A stretch of DNA of 64,000 nt, from positions 1-64,000 of the forward strand of contig DATMGD010000052.1 in the NCBI GenBank assembly GCA_035555855.1, read 5' to 3'. The notes under the pieces are model-generated. The model saw only the letters and a list, made by a program, of their open reading frames with translations, was not told where the DNA came from and ran no database searches. Positions within the stretch are counted from its first letter, which is position 1; the number at the start of each line of letters is the position of its first letter. Below, piece after piece: positions 56,171-64,000 of the stretch. The DNA comes from Palsa-892 sp035555855. GTDB taxonomy: Bacteria; Pseudomonadota; Alphaproteobacteria; Rhizobiales; Xanthobacteraceae. The position numbers were made by a program, and so were the translations under genes.

Positions 56171-57865
56171 ATGCCTGCCTCACAGCATCAAAATCCGAAA
56201 TCCGATATCGAAATCTCGCAGTCCGCGAAGAAGCGGGAGATTCTCGACGTCGCCAAGGAAAAGCTTGGCATTCCCGCCGAGAACCTCGAGCCGTTCGGCC
56301 ACTACAAGGCAAAGGTCTCGCTCGATTACATCAAGAGCCTTCAGGGCAAGAAGAACGGCAAGCTGATCCTCGTTACCGCGATCTCGCCGACGCCGGCAGG
56401 CGAAGGCAAGACGACGACGACGGTCGGCCTCACCGACGCGCTCCAGCACATCGGCAAGAAAGCGATGATGTGCCTGCGCGAGCCGTCGCTCGGCCCGTCG
56501 TTCGGCATGAAGGGCGGAGCCGCCGGCGGCGGTTATGCCCAGGTCATCCCGATGGAGGACATCAACCTCCATTTCACGGGCGACTTCCACGCCATTACCT
56601 CGGCGCACAATCTCTTGTCGGCGCTGATCGACAACCACATCTACTGGGGCAACTCGCTCGGCATCGACTCGCGCCGCGTCACCTGGCGCCGCGTGATGGA
56701 CATGAACGACCGCGCGCTCCGGCAGATCGTCTGCTCGCTCGGCGGTGTCGCCAACGGCTATCCCCGTGAAGCCGGCTTCGACATCACTGTCGCCTCGGAA
56801 GTCATGGCGATCTTCTGCCTCGCCAAGGACATCGACGATCTCAAGAACCGCCTCGGCGAAATCATCATCGGCTATACCCGCGACCGCAAGCCGATCCGCG
56901 CCAAGGAACTCAAGGCCAACGGCGCGATGGCGGCCCTCCTCAAGGAAGCGCTCGCGCCGAACCTCGTGCAGACGCTGGAAGGCACGCCCGCTTTCGTGCA
57001 CGGCGGCCCGTTCGCCAACATCGCGCATGGCTGCAACTCGGTGATGGCGACCACCACCGCGCTCAAGCTTGCCGACTATGTCGTGACGGAAGCCGGCTTC
57101 GGCGCCGATCTTGGCATGGAGAAGTTCCTCGACATCAAGTGCCGCAAGGCCGGCCTCGAGCCGTCCTGCGTCGTGATCGTCGCGACCATCCGCGCGCTCA
57201 AGATGCACGGCGGCGTCAAGAAAGAGGACCTCAAGAAGGAAGACCTCAAGGCGCTCGAAGCGGGCATGTCGAACCTCCAGCGGCACGTCGAGAACGTCAA
57301 GAAGTTCGGCCTGCCGGCGGTCGTTTCGATCAACCGCTTCTCGGCCGACAGCGATGCCGAGATCAAGCTGGTCAAGGAGAAGTGCAAGGCGCTCGGCGTC
57401 GAGTGCTTCATGGCCGACCATTGGGCGATGGGCGGCGAAGGTGCCGCCGACGTCGCCAAGGCCGTCGTCAAGGTGATTGACGAGCAGGAAGGCAAGCTGA
57501 AGCTTCTCTACTCCGACGAGATGCCGCTGTTCGACAAGATCCGCACGATCGTGAAGGATCTCTATCGCGGCGACGACGCGACGGCCGACGCTTCGGTCAA
57601 GGCCCAGCTCAAGCAATGGGAAGAAATGGGCTTCGGCAAGCTTCCGGTCTGCATTGCCAAGACGCAGTACTCGTTCTCGACCAATCCGGACGCCAAGGGC
57701 GCGCCGACGGGCTTCACCATCCCGGTGCGCGAAGTGCGCCTCGCGGCGGGCGCGGGCTTCATCGTCGCGATCTGCGGTGAGATCATGACGATGCCGGGCC
57801 TGCCGAGCGTGCCTTCGGCCAATGCCGTCGACATCATCGACGGCAAGATCGTCGGCCTGAACTAA
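56171..57865 (+). CDS. fhs: formate-tetrahydrofolate ligase
   Basis: Makes 10-formyl-THF from formate, THF and ATP. The 564-residue protein has the P-loop region SPTPAGEGKTTTTVGL (from about residue 72), REPSLGPSFGMKGGAAGGGY and the folate-site segment near EAGFGADLGMEKF. A 15-base duplication at 57218-57247 gives KKEDL twice (residues 350-359), in a surface stretch. As the last gene of the oxalate group it would send formate carbon into the folate C1 pool for serine-cycle or biosynthetic use. Confidence 0.96.
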   Translation: MPASQHQNPKSDIEISQSAKKREILDVAKEKLGIPAENLEPFGHYKAKVSLDYIKSLQGKKNGKLILVTAISPTPAGEGKTTTTVGLTDALQHIGKKAMMCLREPSLGPSFGMKGGAAGGGYAQVIPMEDINLHFTGDFHAITSAHNLLSALIDNHIYWGNSLGIDSRRVTWRRVMDMNDRALRQIVCSLGGVANGYPREAGFDITVASEVMAIFCLAKDIDDLKNRLGEIIIGYTRDRKPIRAKELKANGAMAALLKEALAPNLVQTLEGTPAFVHGGPFANIAHGCNSVMATTTALKLADYVVTEAGFGADLGMEKFLDIKCRKAGLEPSCVVIVATIRALKMHGGVKKEDLKKEDLKALEAGMSNLQRHVENVKKFGLPAVVSINRFSADSDAEIKLVKEKCKALGVECFMADHWAMGGEGAADVAKAVVKVIDEQEGKLKLLYSDEMPLFDKIRTIVKDLYRGDDATADASVKAQLKQWEEMGFGKLPVCIAKTQYSFSTNPDAKGAPTGFTIPVREVRLAAGAGFIVAICGEIMTMPGLPSVPSANAVDIIDGKIVGLN

Positions 57866-57885
57866 CCGGTTCGGCTCCAATCAGA

Positions 57886-57915
57886 CCGCCCGCGAGCAAT
57901 CGCGGGCGGTTTTTT
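57886..57915 (+). terminator. rho-independent terminator after fhs
   Basis: Ten-base stem CCGCCCGCGA/TCGCGGGCGG with loop GCAA and six T. It ends the oxalate operon and touches the end of the convergent beta-lactamase gene. Confidence 0.92.
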
Positions 57916-58820
57916 CATGGGCGGGAAGCAGCGAGCGTTATCAATGTTCCGCCCACTGCGGCCAGCGCCGCGTCTCTTTCATCGGCAGGCGCCGCCGTCT
58001 CGGTGAGATAGGCCGCAACGACAATCGGCTTGCCGCCATCGCGCCAGACGACACCGGCATCGTTCGTGGTGCCGTAAGCGCCCGAGCCGGTCTTGTCGCC
58101 GACACGCCAGCCCGCCGGGAGCTTTGCCCGCAAACGCTTGTCGCCGGTCTTGTTGGCAAGCATCCACGCAACAAGCTGCTTTCTTGATTCCGGCGTCAGC
58201 ACTTCGCCAAGAACAAGCTTTTCGATATTCGCAGCCATGCTCGCGGGCGATGTCGTATCGCGCGGATCGCCGGGGGTTGCTTCGTTGAGCGCGGTCTCGA
58301 TGCGGTCGAGCCGCGTCACGGCATCGCCGAGCGATCGCGCGAACGCGGTGATTGCAGCAGGCCCGCCAAGACTTGCCAGCATCAGATTGGCGGCGGTGTT
58401 GTCGCTCAGCGTCATCGCCGCCGCGCAAAGTTCAGCGACGGTCATGCCCTCGCCGCCCGCGCGTTTCGAAGTCACCGGCGAATATTCGACAAGATCCTGC
58501 GCACCGAACACAACGCGGCGACCGAGCTTCTCCTTGCCGGCATCGACGCGGACCAGCAACGCCGCGGCGGCGAGAAACTTGAACGTGCTGCACAAGGGGA
58601 AACGTTCATTCGCGCGATAGCCATAACGTGCGCCCCACGCGGTATCGGTTACGGCAACGCCGAGGCGGCCTTTGACGGCAGCTTCGATGCGCCTGATTTC
58701 GGCCGCCCACTCTTCTGCTTTCGTTTGGGCAAAAAGAGCCGTGCCGGCGCAGGTGCTTGCGCCGATCAAGGCGCCGCCCAGCAGCAGACGGCGCCGGTTC
58801 ATGAGAATTGTTGCGCTCAT
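57915..58820 (-). CDS. class A beta-lactamase
   Basis: A 301-residue exported serine hydrolase with all class A motifs: Ser78-x-x-Lys81 (STFK, standard Ser70), SDN at 139-141 (Ser130), Glu175 (Glu166) in the omega loop ETALNEATPGDPRDTT, and Lys243-Thr-Gly (KTG 234). The KTGSGAYGTTND stretch with Ser at standard 237 is like CTX-M/L2-type enzymes, while Cys77 has no partner at position 238. The N-terminus MNRRRLLLGGALIG resembles a twin-arginine signal. No AmpR-type regulator is adjacent and no mobile element flanks it. An ATG at 58802 is an alternative start. Confidence 0.92.
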   Translation of the reverse strand: MSATILMNRRRLLLGGALIGASTCAGTALFAQTKAEEWAAEIRRIEAAVKGRLGVAVTDTAWGARYGYRANERFPLCSTFKFLAAAALLVRVDAGKEKLGRRVVFGAQDLVEYSPVTSKRAGGEGMTVAELCAAAMTLSDNTAANLMLASLGGPAAITAFARSLGDAVTRLDRIETALNEATPGDPRDTTSPASMAANIEKLVLGEVLTPESRKQLVAWMLANKTGDKRLRAKLPAGWRVGDKTGSGAYGTTNDAGVVWRDGGKPIVVAAYLTETAAPADERDAALAAVGGTLITLAASRP

Positions 58821-58859
58821 GACGAAGCTCTATCCGGCAATCGCGCCACTTGTGGGGCG

Positions 58860-59387
58860 TTACTTCGCCGCGCGCGCGATCGCTTCCATCACGAGTTTTT
58901 CAGCGTCGTCTGCATCGAGCCATTTGGCGACCTTCACCCACTTGCCCTTCTCGAGATCCTTGTAGTGCTGGAAAAAGTGGGCGATCTGCTCGCACATGAT
59001 CGGCGGCAGGTCGCGATAGCTCTTGATGCCGGCGAAATACGGATAGAGCGCATCGACCGGCACGGCGAGAATCTTTTCGTCCTGCCCCGCCTCGTCTTCC
59101 ATGATCAGCGCGCCGACCGGACGGCAGCGAATGACGGCGCCGGGCACGACCGGCACCTGGCTCACCACCATGACGTCGCACGGATCGCCGTCATCGGACC
59201 GGCTCTGGGGGATGAAACCGTAATTACCGGGATAGAACATCGCGGTGTGCAGGAAGCGATCGACGAACAGTGCGCCCGATTCCTTGTCGAGTTCGTACTT
59301 CACCGGCACACCGCCGAGCGGGATTTCGATGACGGCATGCAAATCCTTCGGCGGATTGCGGCCGGCGCTGATCGAACGAATATCCAT
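58860..59387 (-). CDS. ppa: inorganic pyrophosphatase
   Basis: Family I soluble pyrophosphatase of 175 residues, hydrolysing PPi from biosynthesis and from acyl-CoA synthetases. Active-site residues lie in EIPLGGVPVKYELDKESG, FYPGNYGFIPQ and the signature DGDPCDVMV. The ATG at 59387 is the family start. Forty bases separate it from the beta-lactamase gene downstream. Confidence 0.95.
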   Translation of the reverse strand: MDIRSISAGRNPPKDLHAVIEIPLGGVPVKYELDKESGALFVDRFLHTAMFYPGNYGFIPQSRSDDGDPCDVMVVSQVPVVPGAVIRCRPVGALIMEDEAGQDEKILAVPVDALYPYFAGIKSYRDLPPIMCEQIAHFFQHYKDLEKGKWVKVAKWLDADDAEKLVMEAIARAAK

Positions 59388-59453
59388 GCGAGCTATCGTC
59401 AACCCGGCACGCGCCGAAAGCAACCGCCCGCCGAATGCGTCAGTTGCCGAGGT

Positions 59454-60347
59454 TCAGTGGTCGAGTTTCGGCGCGACCCGGCGCGCTTCGGCGACGAGCG
59501 CCGCGGTGAGCGGCGTCAAGGGCTCGCGCTGCGGCACCAGAAGGCCGACGGTGTGCACGGCCTCGGGCTCGACGATCGGGATTGCGCGGATCGTGTCCGT
59601 GAGGCCCAGCGTCTCGGCGATCTTCAGCGGCATGATACTCGCCCACTGGCCGGTGCGGACATGCGAGAACAGAACGATCATCGAGTTTGAAACCAGCGTC
59701 GGCTGCGGATCGGCGCCGGCGCGGCGCAACAGGCCGTCGATGATGCGGCGGTTCTGCATGTCCGGGGTCAGCAGGCACAGCGGAATGTCGCCGACCTCCT
59801 TCCATGTCACCTTGTCGCGGCGGCCGAGCGGAGATGTCGACGAAGTCACGAGCCGATAGCGCTCCTGATAAAGCGGCACTGTCGAAACGCGGCCCAAAGG
59901 TTCGTTGTCGAGATAGCTGATGCCGGCATCGATCTCGAGATTCTCCAGCATGTTGAGGATCTCGATCGAGGTGCGCGAGTGAATCGAGAAGCGGACATCG
60001 GGGTGTTTTTCGCGAAACGGCGTCGTCAGCGATTCGACGATCGCAAGCCCGGTCGGGATCGCCGCAATGTTGAGCTGGCCGCTCAGGCCGAATTTCAGGG
60101 TTTTCAGTTCCTGCCGCATCGAACGCGCATCGCCGACGATGCGGCGCGCCCAGTCGAGGGTGCGTTCGCCCTCGGGCGTGAGACCTATATAGCGCGAGCC
60201 GCGTTGTACCAGCATGACGCCAAGCAGCGATTCGAGCTGCTTGATGCCGGCCGAAAGCGTCGGCTGGGTCACACCGCAATTATCGGCCGCCCGGCCAAAA
60301 TGCTGCTCCCGGGCGAGCGCCATGAGGTATTCGAGCTTGTCGATCAC
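59454..60347 (-). CDS. LysR regulator divergent from formate dehydrogenase
   Basis: A 297-residue LysR-family protein: helix-turn-helix at about 15-40 (HFGRAADNCGVTQPTLSAGI) and a substrate-binding domain from about 90. The start codon is GTG. Its position, divergent from the NAD-linked formate dehydrogenase genes with 120 bases between, suggests that it activates them; regulators of this kind (for example FdsR) respond to formate in other bacteria. Confidence 0.88.
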   Translation of the reverse strand: MIDKLEYLMALAREQHFGRAADNCGVTQPTLSAGIKQLESLLGVMLVQRGSRYIGLTPEGERTLDWARRIVGDARSMRQELKTLKFGLSGQLNIAAIPTGLAIVESLTTPFREKHPDVRFSIHSRTSIEILNMLENLEIDAGISYLDNEPLGRVSTVPLYQERYRLVTSSTSPLGRRDKVTWKEVGDIPLCLLTPDMQNRRIIDGLLRRAGADPQPTLVSNSMIVLFSHVRTGQWASIMPLKIAETLGLTDTIRAIPIVEPEAVHTVGLLVPQREPLTPLTAALVAEARRVAPKLDH

Positions 60348-60392
60348 CGATAGAAAGCCTCAATGTCATTATCTATTACGTTTAGCTTAATT

Positions 60393-60413
60393 GATTGATC
60401 GAACTTATCAATC
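60393..60413. promoter_or_regulatory. inverted repeat, probable LysR site
   Basis: GATTGAT - 7 bases - ATCAATC, a perfect 7-base inverted repeat with LysR-like symmetry. It is centred about 50 bases before the likely start of transcription of the dehydrogenase genes. A TGGTATTAT (60439-60447) downstream gives an extended -10-like element. Confidence 0.6.
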
Positions 60414-60467
60414 GGCAGATACGGACTTCACTATTGTCTGGTATTATAAGAGGTCCAAACTAGGGTT

Positions 60468-62210
60468 ATGAAAACGACAATCGACCAGAACACGCCTGCG
60501 CCTGGCACACCAGGTTCCGCCAACACCCCCAAACCCGGCCGCCGCCGGCCCCGCCGTACCCCCAAAGGGCGTCAGGTTGATACCACCGCGCTCGAAGAGG
60601 TCCGGGGGCTGCTCGTCGACCGTTCACGCCGCCGGGACCTATTGATCGAAAACCTCCATCTCATCCAGGACAAGTACGGCCACCTTTCGGCGGCGCATCT
60701 TGCCGCCCTTGCTTCCGAGATGAAGCTGGCGCTGACCGAGGTCTACGAGGTCGCGACCTTCTACTCGCATTTCGACGTCGTGAAGGAAGGCGAGACGCCG
60801 CCGCCGGCGACGACCGTTCGGGTCTGCGACAGCCTGTCGTGCTGCATGAAGGGCGCCCAAAAACTCATGGCCGAACTTCCCGCCGCACTCGGCAAGGATG
60901 TGCGCGTCGTACGCGCGCCGTGCATGGGCGCCTGCGACCGCGCGCCGGTTGTGGCGGTCGGCCACTCGCAGGTGTTCAAGGCGACGAAAGATAATGTCGT
61001 CGCGGCCGTCAAAAAGCACGAGCATCCGCACGCCTATCCGACGCCGAAGGATTTTGACACCTACCTCAAGGAAGGCGGCTATTCGCTGCTGAAGGATTGT
61101 CTCTCCGGCAAGCGCACGCGTGAGGAGCTGATCTCGATCGTCTCCGACGCAGGCCTGCGCGGCCTCGGCGGCGCCGGTTTCCCGACCGGCCGCAAGTGGT
61201 CGCTCGTTCGCGCCGAGCCAGCACCGCGCATGATGGCGGTGAACGGCGACGAAGGCGAACCCGGCACCTTCAAGGACCGCTACTATCTCGAGCGCGACCC
61301 GCATCGCTTCATCGAAGGCATGCTGATCGGCGCCTGGGTCGTGGAAGCGGCGGAAATCTATTTTTATATCCGCGACGAATATCCGGAGATTCGCCTTCTG
61401 ATCGAAAAGGAAATCGAGAAGGTCGAGGCGGCGGGACTGATCCGCAACACCAAGTTCCACATGCGCCGCGGCGCCGGTGCTTACATCTGCGGTGAAGAAT
61501 CCGCGATGATCGAATCGATCGAAGGCAAGCGCGGCCTGCCGCGCCACCGCCCGCCGTTCGTGGCGCAGGTCGGCCTGTTCGGCCGTCCGACACTCGAGCA
61601 GAACGTCGAGACGCTGTTCTGGATCCGCGACATCGCCGAGAAAGGCGCTTCGTGGGTGACCTCGCAGGGCCGTCACGACCGCAAGGGCTTCCGCAGCTTT
61701 TCGGTCTCGGGCCGCGTCAAGAATCCCGGCGTCAAGTTCGCGCCGGCCGGCATTACCGTGAAGGAACTCATCGACGAATTCTGCGGCGGCATGGAAGACG
61801 GCCACACGTTCAAGGGCTATCTGCCGGGCGGCGCATCCGGCGGCATCCTGCCCGCCTCGATGGGCGACCTGCCGCTCGATTTCGGCACGCTCGAGCAATA
61901 CGGCTGCTTCGTCGGCTCGCACGCAGTTGTCATTCTGTCCGACAAGGACGATATGAAAGCCGTGGCCCTGAACCTCATGGAATTTTTCGAGGACGAGTCC
62001 TGCGGCCAGTGCACGCCCTGCCGCGCGGGCACCGAAAAAGCCGTGAAACTGATGAAACACGGGCCCTGGAACGAGGCGCTCCTGACCGAGCTTTCGACCG
62101 CGATGCGCGATGCCTCGATCTGCGGCCTAGGCCAGGCGGCATCCAACCCGCTGATGTGCGTATTCAAATATTTCCGCGAGGAACTCACCAAACCCCTCAA
62201 GGGTTGGTGA
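60468..62210 (+). CDS. fdh1B: NAD-linked formate dehydrogenase beta subunit (fused NuoE-NuoF type)
   Basis: A 580-residue flavin subunit. Residues 1-38 are a basic Pro/Arg-rich tail. About 40-190 is NuoE-like with [2Fe-2S] cysteines in CDSLSCC and PCMGACDRAPV. About 200-575 is NuoF-like with the FMN/NAD motifs GLRGLGGAGFPTGRKW and NGDEGEPGTFKDR and the [4Fe-4S] motif ESCGQCTPCRAG. The fusion of E and F, in place of separate FdsG and FdsB, is the layout of Methylobacterium FDH1, a tungsten or molybdenum enzyme. It transfers electrons from the alpha subunit to NAD+. Confidence 0.93.
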   Translation: MKTTIDQNTPAPGTPGSANTPKPGRRRPRRTPKGRQVDTTALEEVRGLLVDRSRRRDLLIENLHLIQDKYGHLSAAHLAALASEMKLALTEVYEVATFYSHFDVVKEGETPPPATTVRVCDSLSCCMKGAQKLMAELPAALGKDVRVVRAPCMGACDRAPVVAVGHSQVFKATKDNVVAAVKKHEHPHAYPTPKDFDTYLKEGGYSLLKDCLSGKRTREELISIVSDAGLRGLGGAGFPTGRKWSLVRAEPAPRMMAVNGDEGEPGTFKDRYYLERDPHRFIEGMLIGAWVVEAAEIYFYIRDEYPEIRLLIEKEIEKVEAAGLIRNTKFHMRRGAGAYICGEESAMIESIEGKRGLPRHRPPFVAQVGLFGRPTLEQNVETLFWIRDIAEKGASWVTSQGRHDRKGFRSFSVSGRVKNPGVKFAPAGITVKELIDEFCGGMEDGHTFKGYLPGGASGGILPASMGDLPLDFGTLEQYGCFVGSHAVVILSDKDDMKAVALNLMEFFEDESCGQCTPCRAGTEKAVKLMKHGPWNEALLTELSTAMRDASICGLGQAASNPLMCVFKYFREELTKPLKGW

Positions 62211-62223
62211 AGAGGAGCTCTGA

Positions 62224-64000
62224 ATGACAAAAGCTTCCAAGCCCATTTCGTTCAACCTCGACGGCAAGACTGTCGAAGCGCAGCCGGGTGAAACGATCTG
62301 GCAGGTCGCCACAAGGCTCGGCACTGAAATCCCCCATCTTTGCTATGCGCCGGAGCCCGGCTACCGCGCCGACGGCAACTGCCGCGCCTGCATGGTCGAG
62401 ATCGAAGGCGAGCGCGTGCTTGCCGCGAGCTGCATCCGCACGCCGAGCGAAGGCATGAAGGTCAAGACCGCCTCGGAGCGCGCCAAAGCCTCGCGCAAGA
62501 TGGTGTTCGAGCTTCTTCTCGCCGATCAGCCGGCGCGCGAGACCGCGCCCGATCCGCAATCGAAATTCTGGGCCTGGACCGACAAGATGGGGGTCGCGAC
62601 GAGCCGCTTCCCCGAGGACAGGAGCTACGCGCCCGACCGCAGCCACACCGCGATGGCGGTCAATTTGGACGCCTGCATCCAGTGCAATCTTTGCGTCCGC
62701 GCCTGCCGCGAAGTGCAAGTCAACGACGTCATCGGCATGGCGGGCCGCGGCCATCTCGAGAAGATCGTGTTCGATTTCGACGATCCGATGGGCCAGTCGA
62801 CCTGCGTTGCCTGCGGCGAATGCGTGCAGGCCTGCCCGACCGGCGCGCTGATGCCGTCCACGCTCGTCAACGACAATAACGAGCGCACGGTTTATCCCGA
62901 CCGCCACGTCGACAGCGTCTGCCCCTATTGCGGCGTCGGCTGCCAGCTCACCTACAATATCAAGGACGACAAGATCGTCTCCGTCACCGGCAAGAACGGC
63001 CCGGCGAACGAGCAGCGGCTTTGCGTCAAGGGCCGCTTCGGCTTCGACTATGTCGAAAGCCCCGAGCGCCTGACCGTGCCGCTGATCCGCAAGGAAGGCG
63101 TCGCGAAGGATCCGAACAATCTCGTCGATCCTGCGAACCCGTGGACGCATTTCCGCAAGGCGACCTGGGAAGAAGCGATGGAGCTTGCCGCCGGCGGCCT
63201 CAAGAAAATTCGCGACCGCGACGGGCCGAACGCCCTCGCCGGTTTCGGCTCGGCCAAGGGCTCGAACGAAGAGGCCTATCTCTTCCAGAAGCTCATCCGC
63301 ACGGGCTTTGGCACCAATAACGTCGACCACTGCACGCGGCTTTGCCATGCGTCGTCGGTGGCCGCGCTCCTCGAAGGTGTCGGCTCTGGCGCGGTGTCGG
63401 CCTCGTTCAACGAGTGCAAGAATTCCGACTTCATCATCGCGATCGGCTGCAATCCGGTCGAGAACCATCCGGTCGCCGCGACGTTCTTCAAGCAGGCCGC
63501 GAAGCGCGGCGCCAAGCTCGTCATCATGGACCCGCGCGCCAACGGCCTGAAACGCCACGCGTGGCAGATGATGCAATTCAAGAACGGCGCCGACGTTGCG
63601 ATGCTGAACGCGATGCTCAACGTCATCGTCACCGAGAAGCTTTACGATCAGCAATACATCCAGACCTACACCGAAGGCTTCAAGGAACTCGCCGAGCATG
63701 TGAAGGATTTCACGCCGGAAGAGATGGAGCCGGTCTGCGGCATTCCCGCCGATGTCCTCCGCAACGTCGCACGCGAATATGCGCGCGCCGAGCGGGCGAT
63801 CATCTTCTGGGGCATGGGAGTCTCGCAGCACACGCACGGCACCGACAATGCGCGCTGCCTGATCGCGCTCGCACTGATCACCGGCCAGATCGGCCGTCCG
63901 GGCACGGGCCTGCATCCCTTGCGCGGCCAGAACAATGTGCAGGGCGCGTCCGACGCGGGCCTGATCCCGATGTTCTTTCCCGACTACAAGTCGGTCGAGA
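62224..64000 (+). CDS. fdh1A: formate dehydrogenase alpha subunit, C-terminus beyond the window
   Basis: Catalytic Mo/W subunit; 592 codons are visible of an expected roughly 950-990. In order: an N-terminal [2Fe-2S] domain (Cys40, 53, 56, 70), two [4Fe-4S] clusters of the bacterial ferredoxin type (Cys151, 154, 157, 161 and Cys194, 197, 200, 204), the cluster next to the cofactor (Cys233, 236, 240, 267), and the bis-MGD domain. The metal ligand is Cys374 in the TRLCHASS stretch, so this is a cysteine, not selenocysteine, enzyme. GAGGAG lies before the ATG, 13 bases after fdh1B. It oxidises formate to CO2. Confidence 0.95.
   Translation, partial: MTKASKPISFNLDGKTVEAQPGETIWQVATRLGTEIPHLCYAPEPGYRADGNCRACMVEIEGERVLAASCIRTPSEGMKVKTASERAKASRKMVFELLLADQPARETAPDPQSKFWAWTDKMGVATSRFPEDRSYAPDRSHTAMAVNLDACIQCNLCVRACREVQVNDVIGMAGRGHLEKIVFDFDDPMGQSTCVACGECVQACPTGALMPSTLVNDNNERTVYPDRHVDSVCPYCGVGCQLTYNIKDDKIVSVTGKNGPANEQRLCVKGRFGFDYVESPERLTVPLIRKEGVAKDPNNLVDPANPWTHFRKATWEEAMELAAGGLKKIRDRDGPNALAGFGSAKGSNEEAYLFQKLIRTGFGTNNVDHCTRLCHASSVAALLEGVGSGAVSASFNECKNSDFIIAIGCNPVENHPVAATFFKQAAKRGAKLVIMDPRANGLKRHAWQMMQFKNGADVAMLNAMLNVIVTEKLYDQQYIQTYTEGFKELAEHVKDFTPEEMEPVCGIPADVLRNVAREYARAERAIIFWGMGVSQHTHGTDNARCLIALALITGQIGRPGTGLHPLRGQNNVQGASDAGLIPMFFPDYKSVE

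Overview
The window is GC-rich, densely coded chromosomal DNA from an alphaproteobacterium of the order Hyphomicrobiales, probably near the Bradyrhizobiaceae/Xanthobacteraceae. The evidence is the block pckA - chvI - chvG - hprK - EIIA(Man) - HPr - ahcY, malonate genes under a MatR-type regulator, a two-subunit formate dehydrogenase of the Methylobacterium FDH1 type, and an intergenic element resembling hypothetical ORFs I recall from Bradyrhizobium genomes. I see no transposase, phage gene, CRISPR array, rRNA or tRNA. Both ends cut genes: hrpB on the left and the formate dehydrogenase alpha subunit on the right.

1-8 kb: hrpB, a membrane O-acyltransferase, polA, pyrE and a DUF2865-type exported protein. 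8-16 kb: pckA, a HugZ-like protein, the ChvG/ChvI two-component system, the partial PTS (HprK, EIIA, HPr) and ahcY. 16-27 kb: mostly envelope and housekeeping genes (GT39-type glycosyltransferase, bestrophin, Stf0 sulfotransferase, lepA, a BUG-type binding protein, L,D-transpeptidase, mepA, a YIP1 protein, a GMC oxidoreductase). A roughly 760-base stretch at 17.7-18.5 kb holds a structured element with a near-consensus promoter on the minus strand.

27-37 kb: a cobalamin-binding-type protein, then divergent matR and matAB (malonyl-CoA decarboxylase and malonyl-CoA synthetase) with a MatR-like operator, then a complete Opp/Dpp-type importer with fused ATPases. 37-43.3 kb: a molybdenum-cofactor locus (mobA, moeA, mobB and two further MoeA-like proteins, one with a C-terminal binding-protein domain) followed by a TusA-type protein. 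43.3-46.5 kb: egtB/egtD for ergothioneine and a short-chain dehydrogenase.

46.8-64 kb: what looks like an oxalate/formate C1 region. A tripartite tricarboxylate-type transporter (TctC, TctB, TctA) and a TauE/SafE permease precede a GntR regulator, oxalyl-CoA decarboxylase, formyl-CoA:oxalate CoA-transferase, a stand-alone protein closely resembling the N-terminal domain of 10-formyl-THF dehydrogenase (ALDH1L1), and formate-THF ligase. After a class A beta-lactamase and a pyrophosphatase come a LysR regulator and the divergent NAD-linked formate dehydrogenase genes. Together these could decarboxylate oxalate to formyl-CoA and formate, oxidise formate to CO2 with NADH yield, and send part of the carbon to tetrahydrofolate. 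The Mo-cofactor locus would supply the dehydrogenase. The most novel candidate is the stand-alone ALDH1L1-like protein, which might connect formyl-CoA directly to the folate pool.
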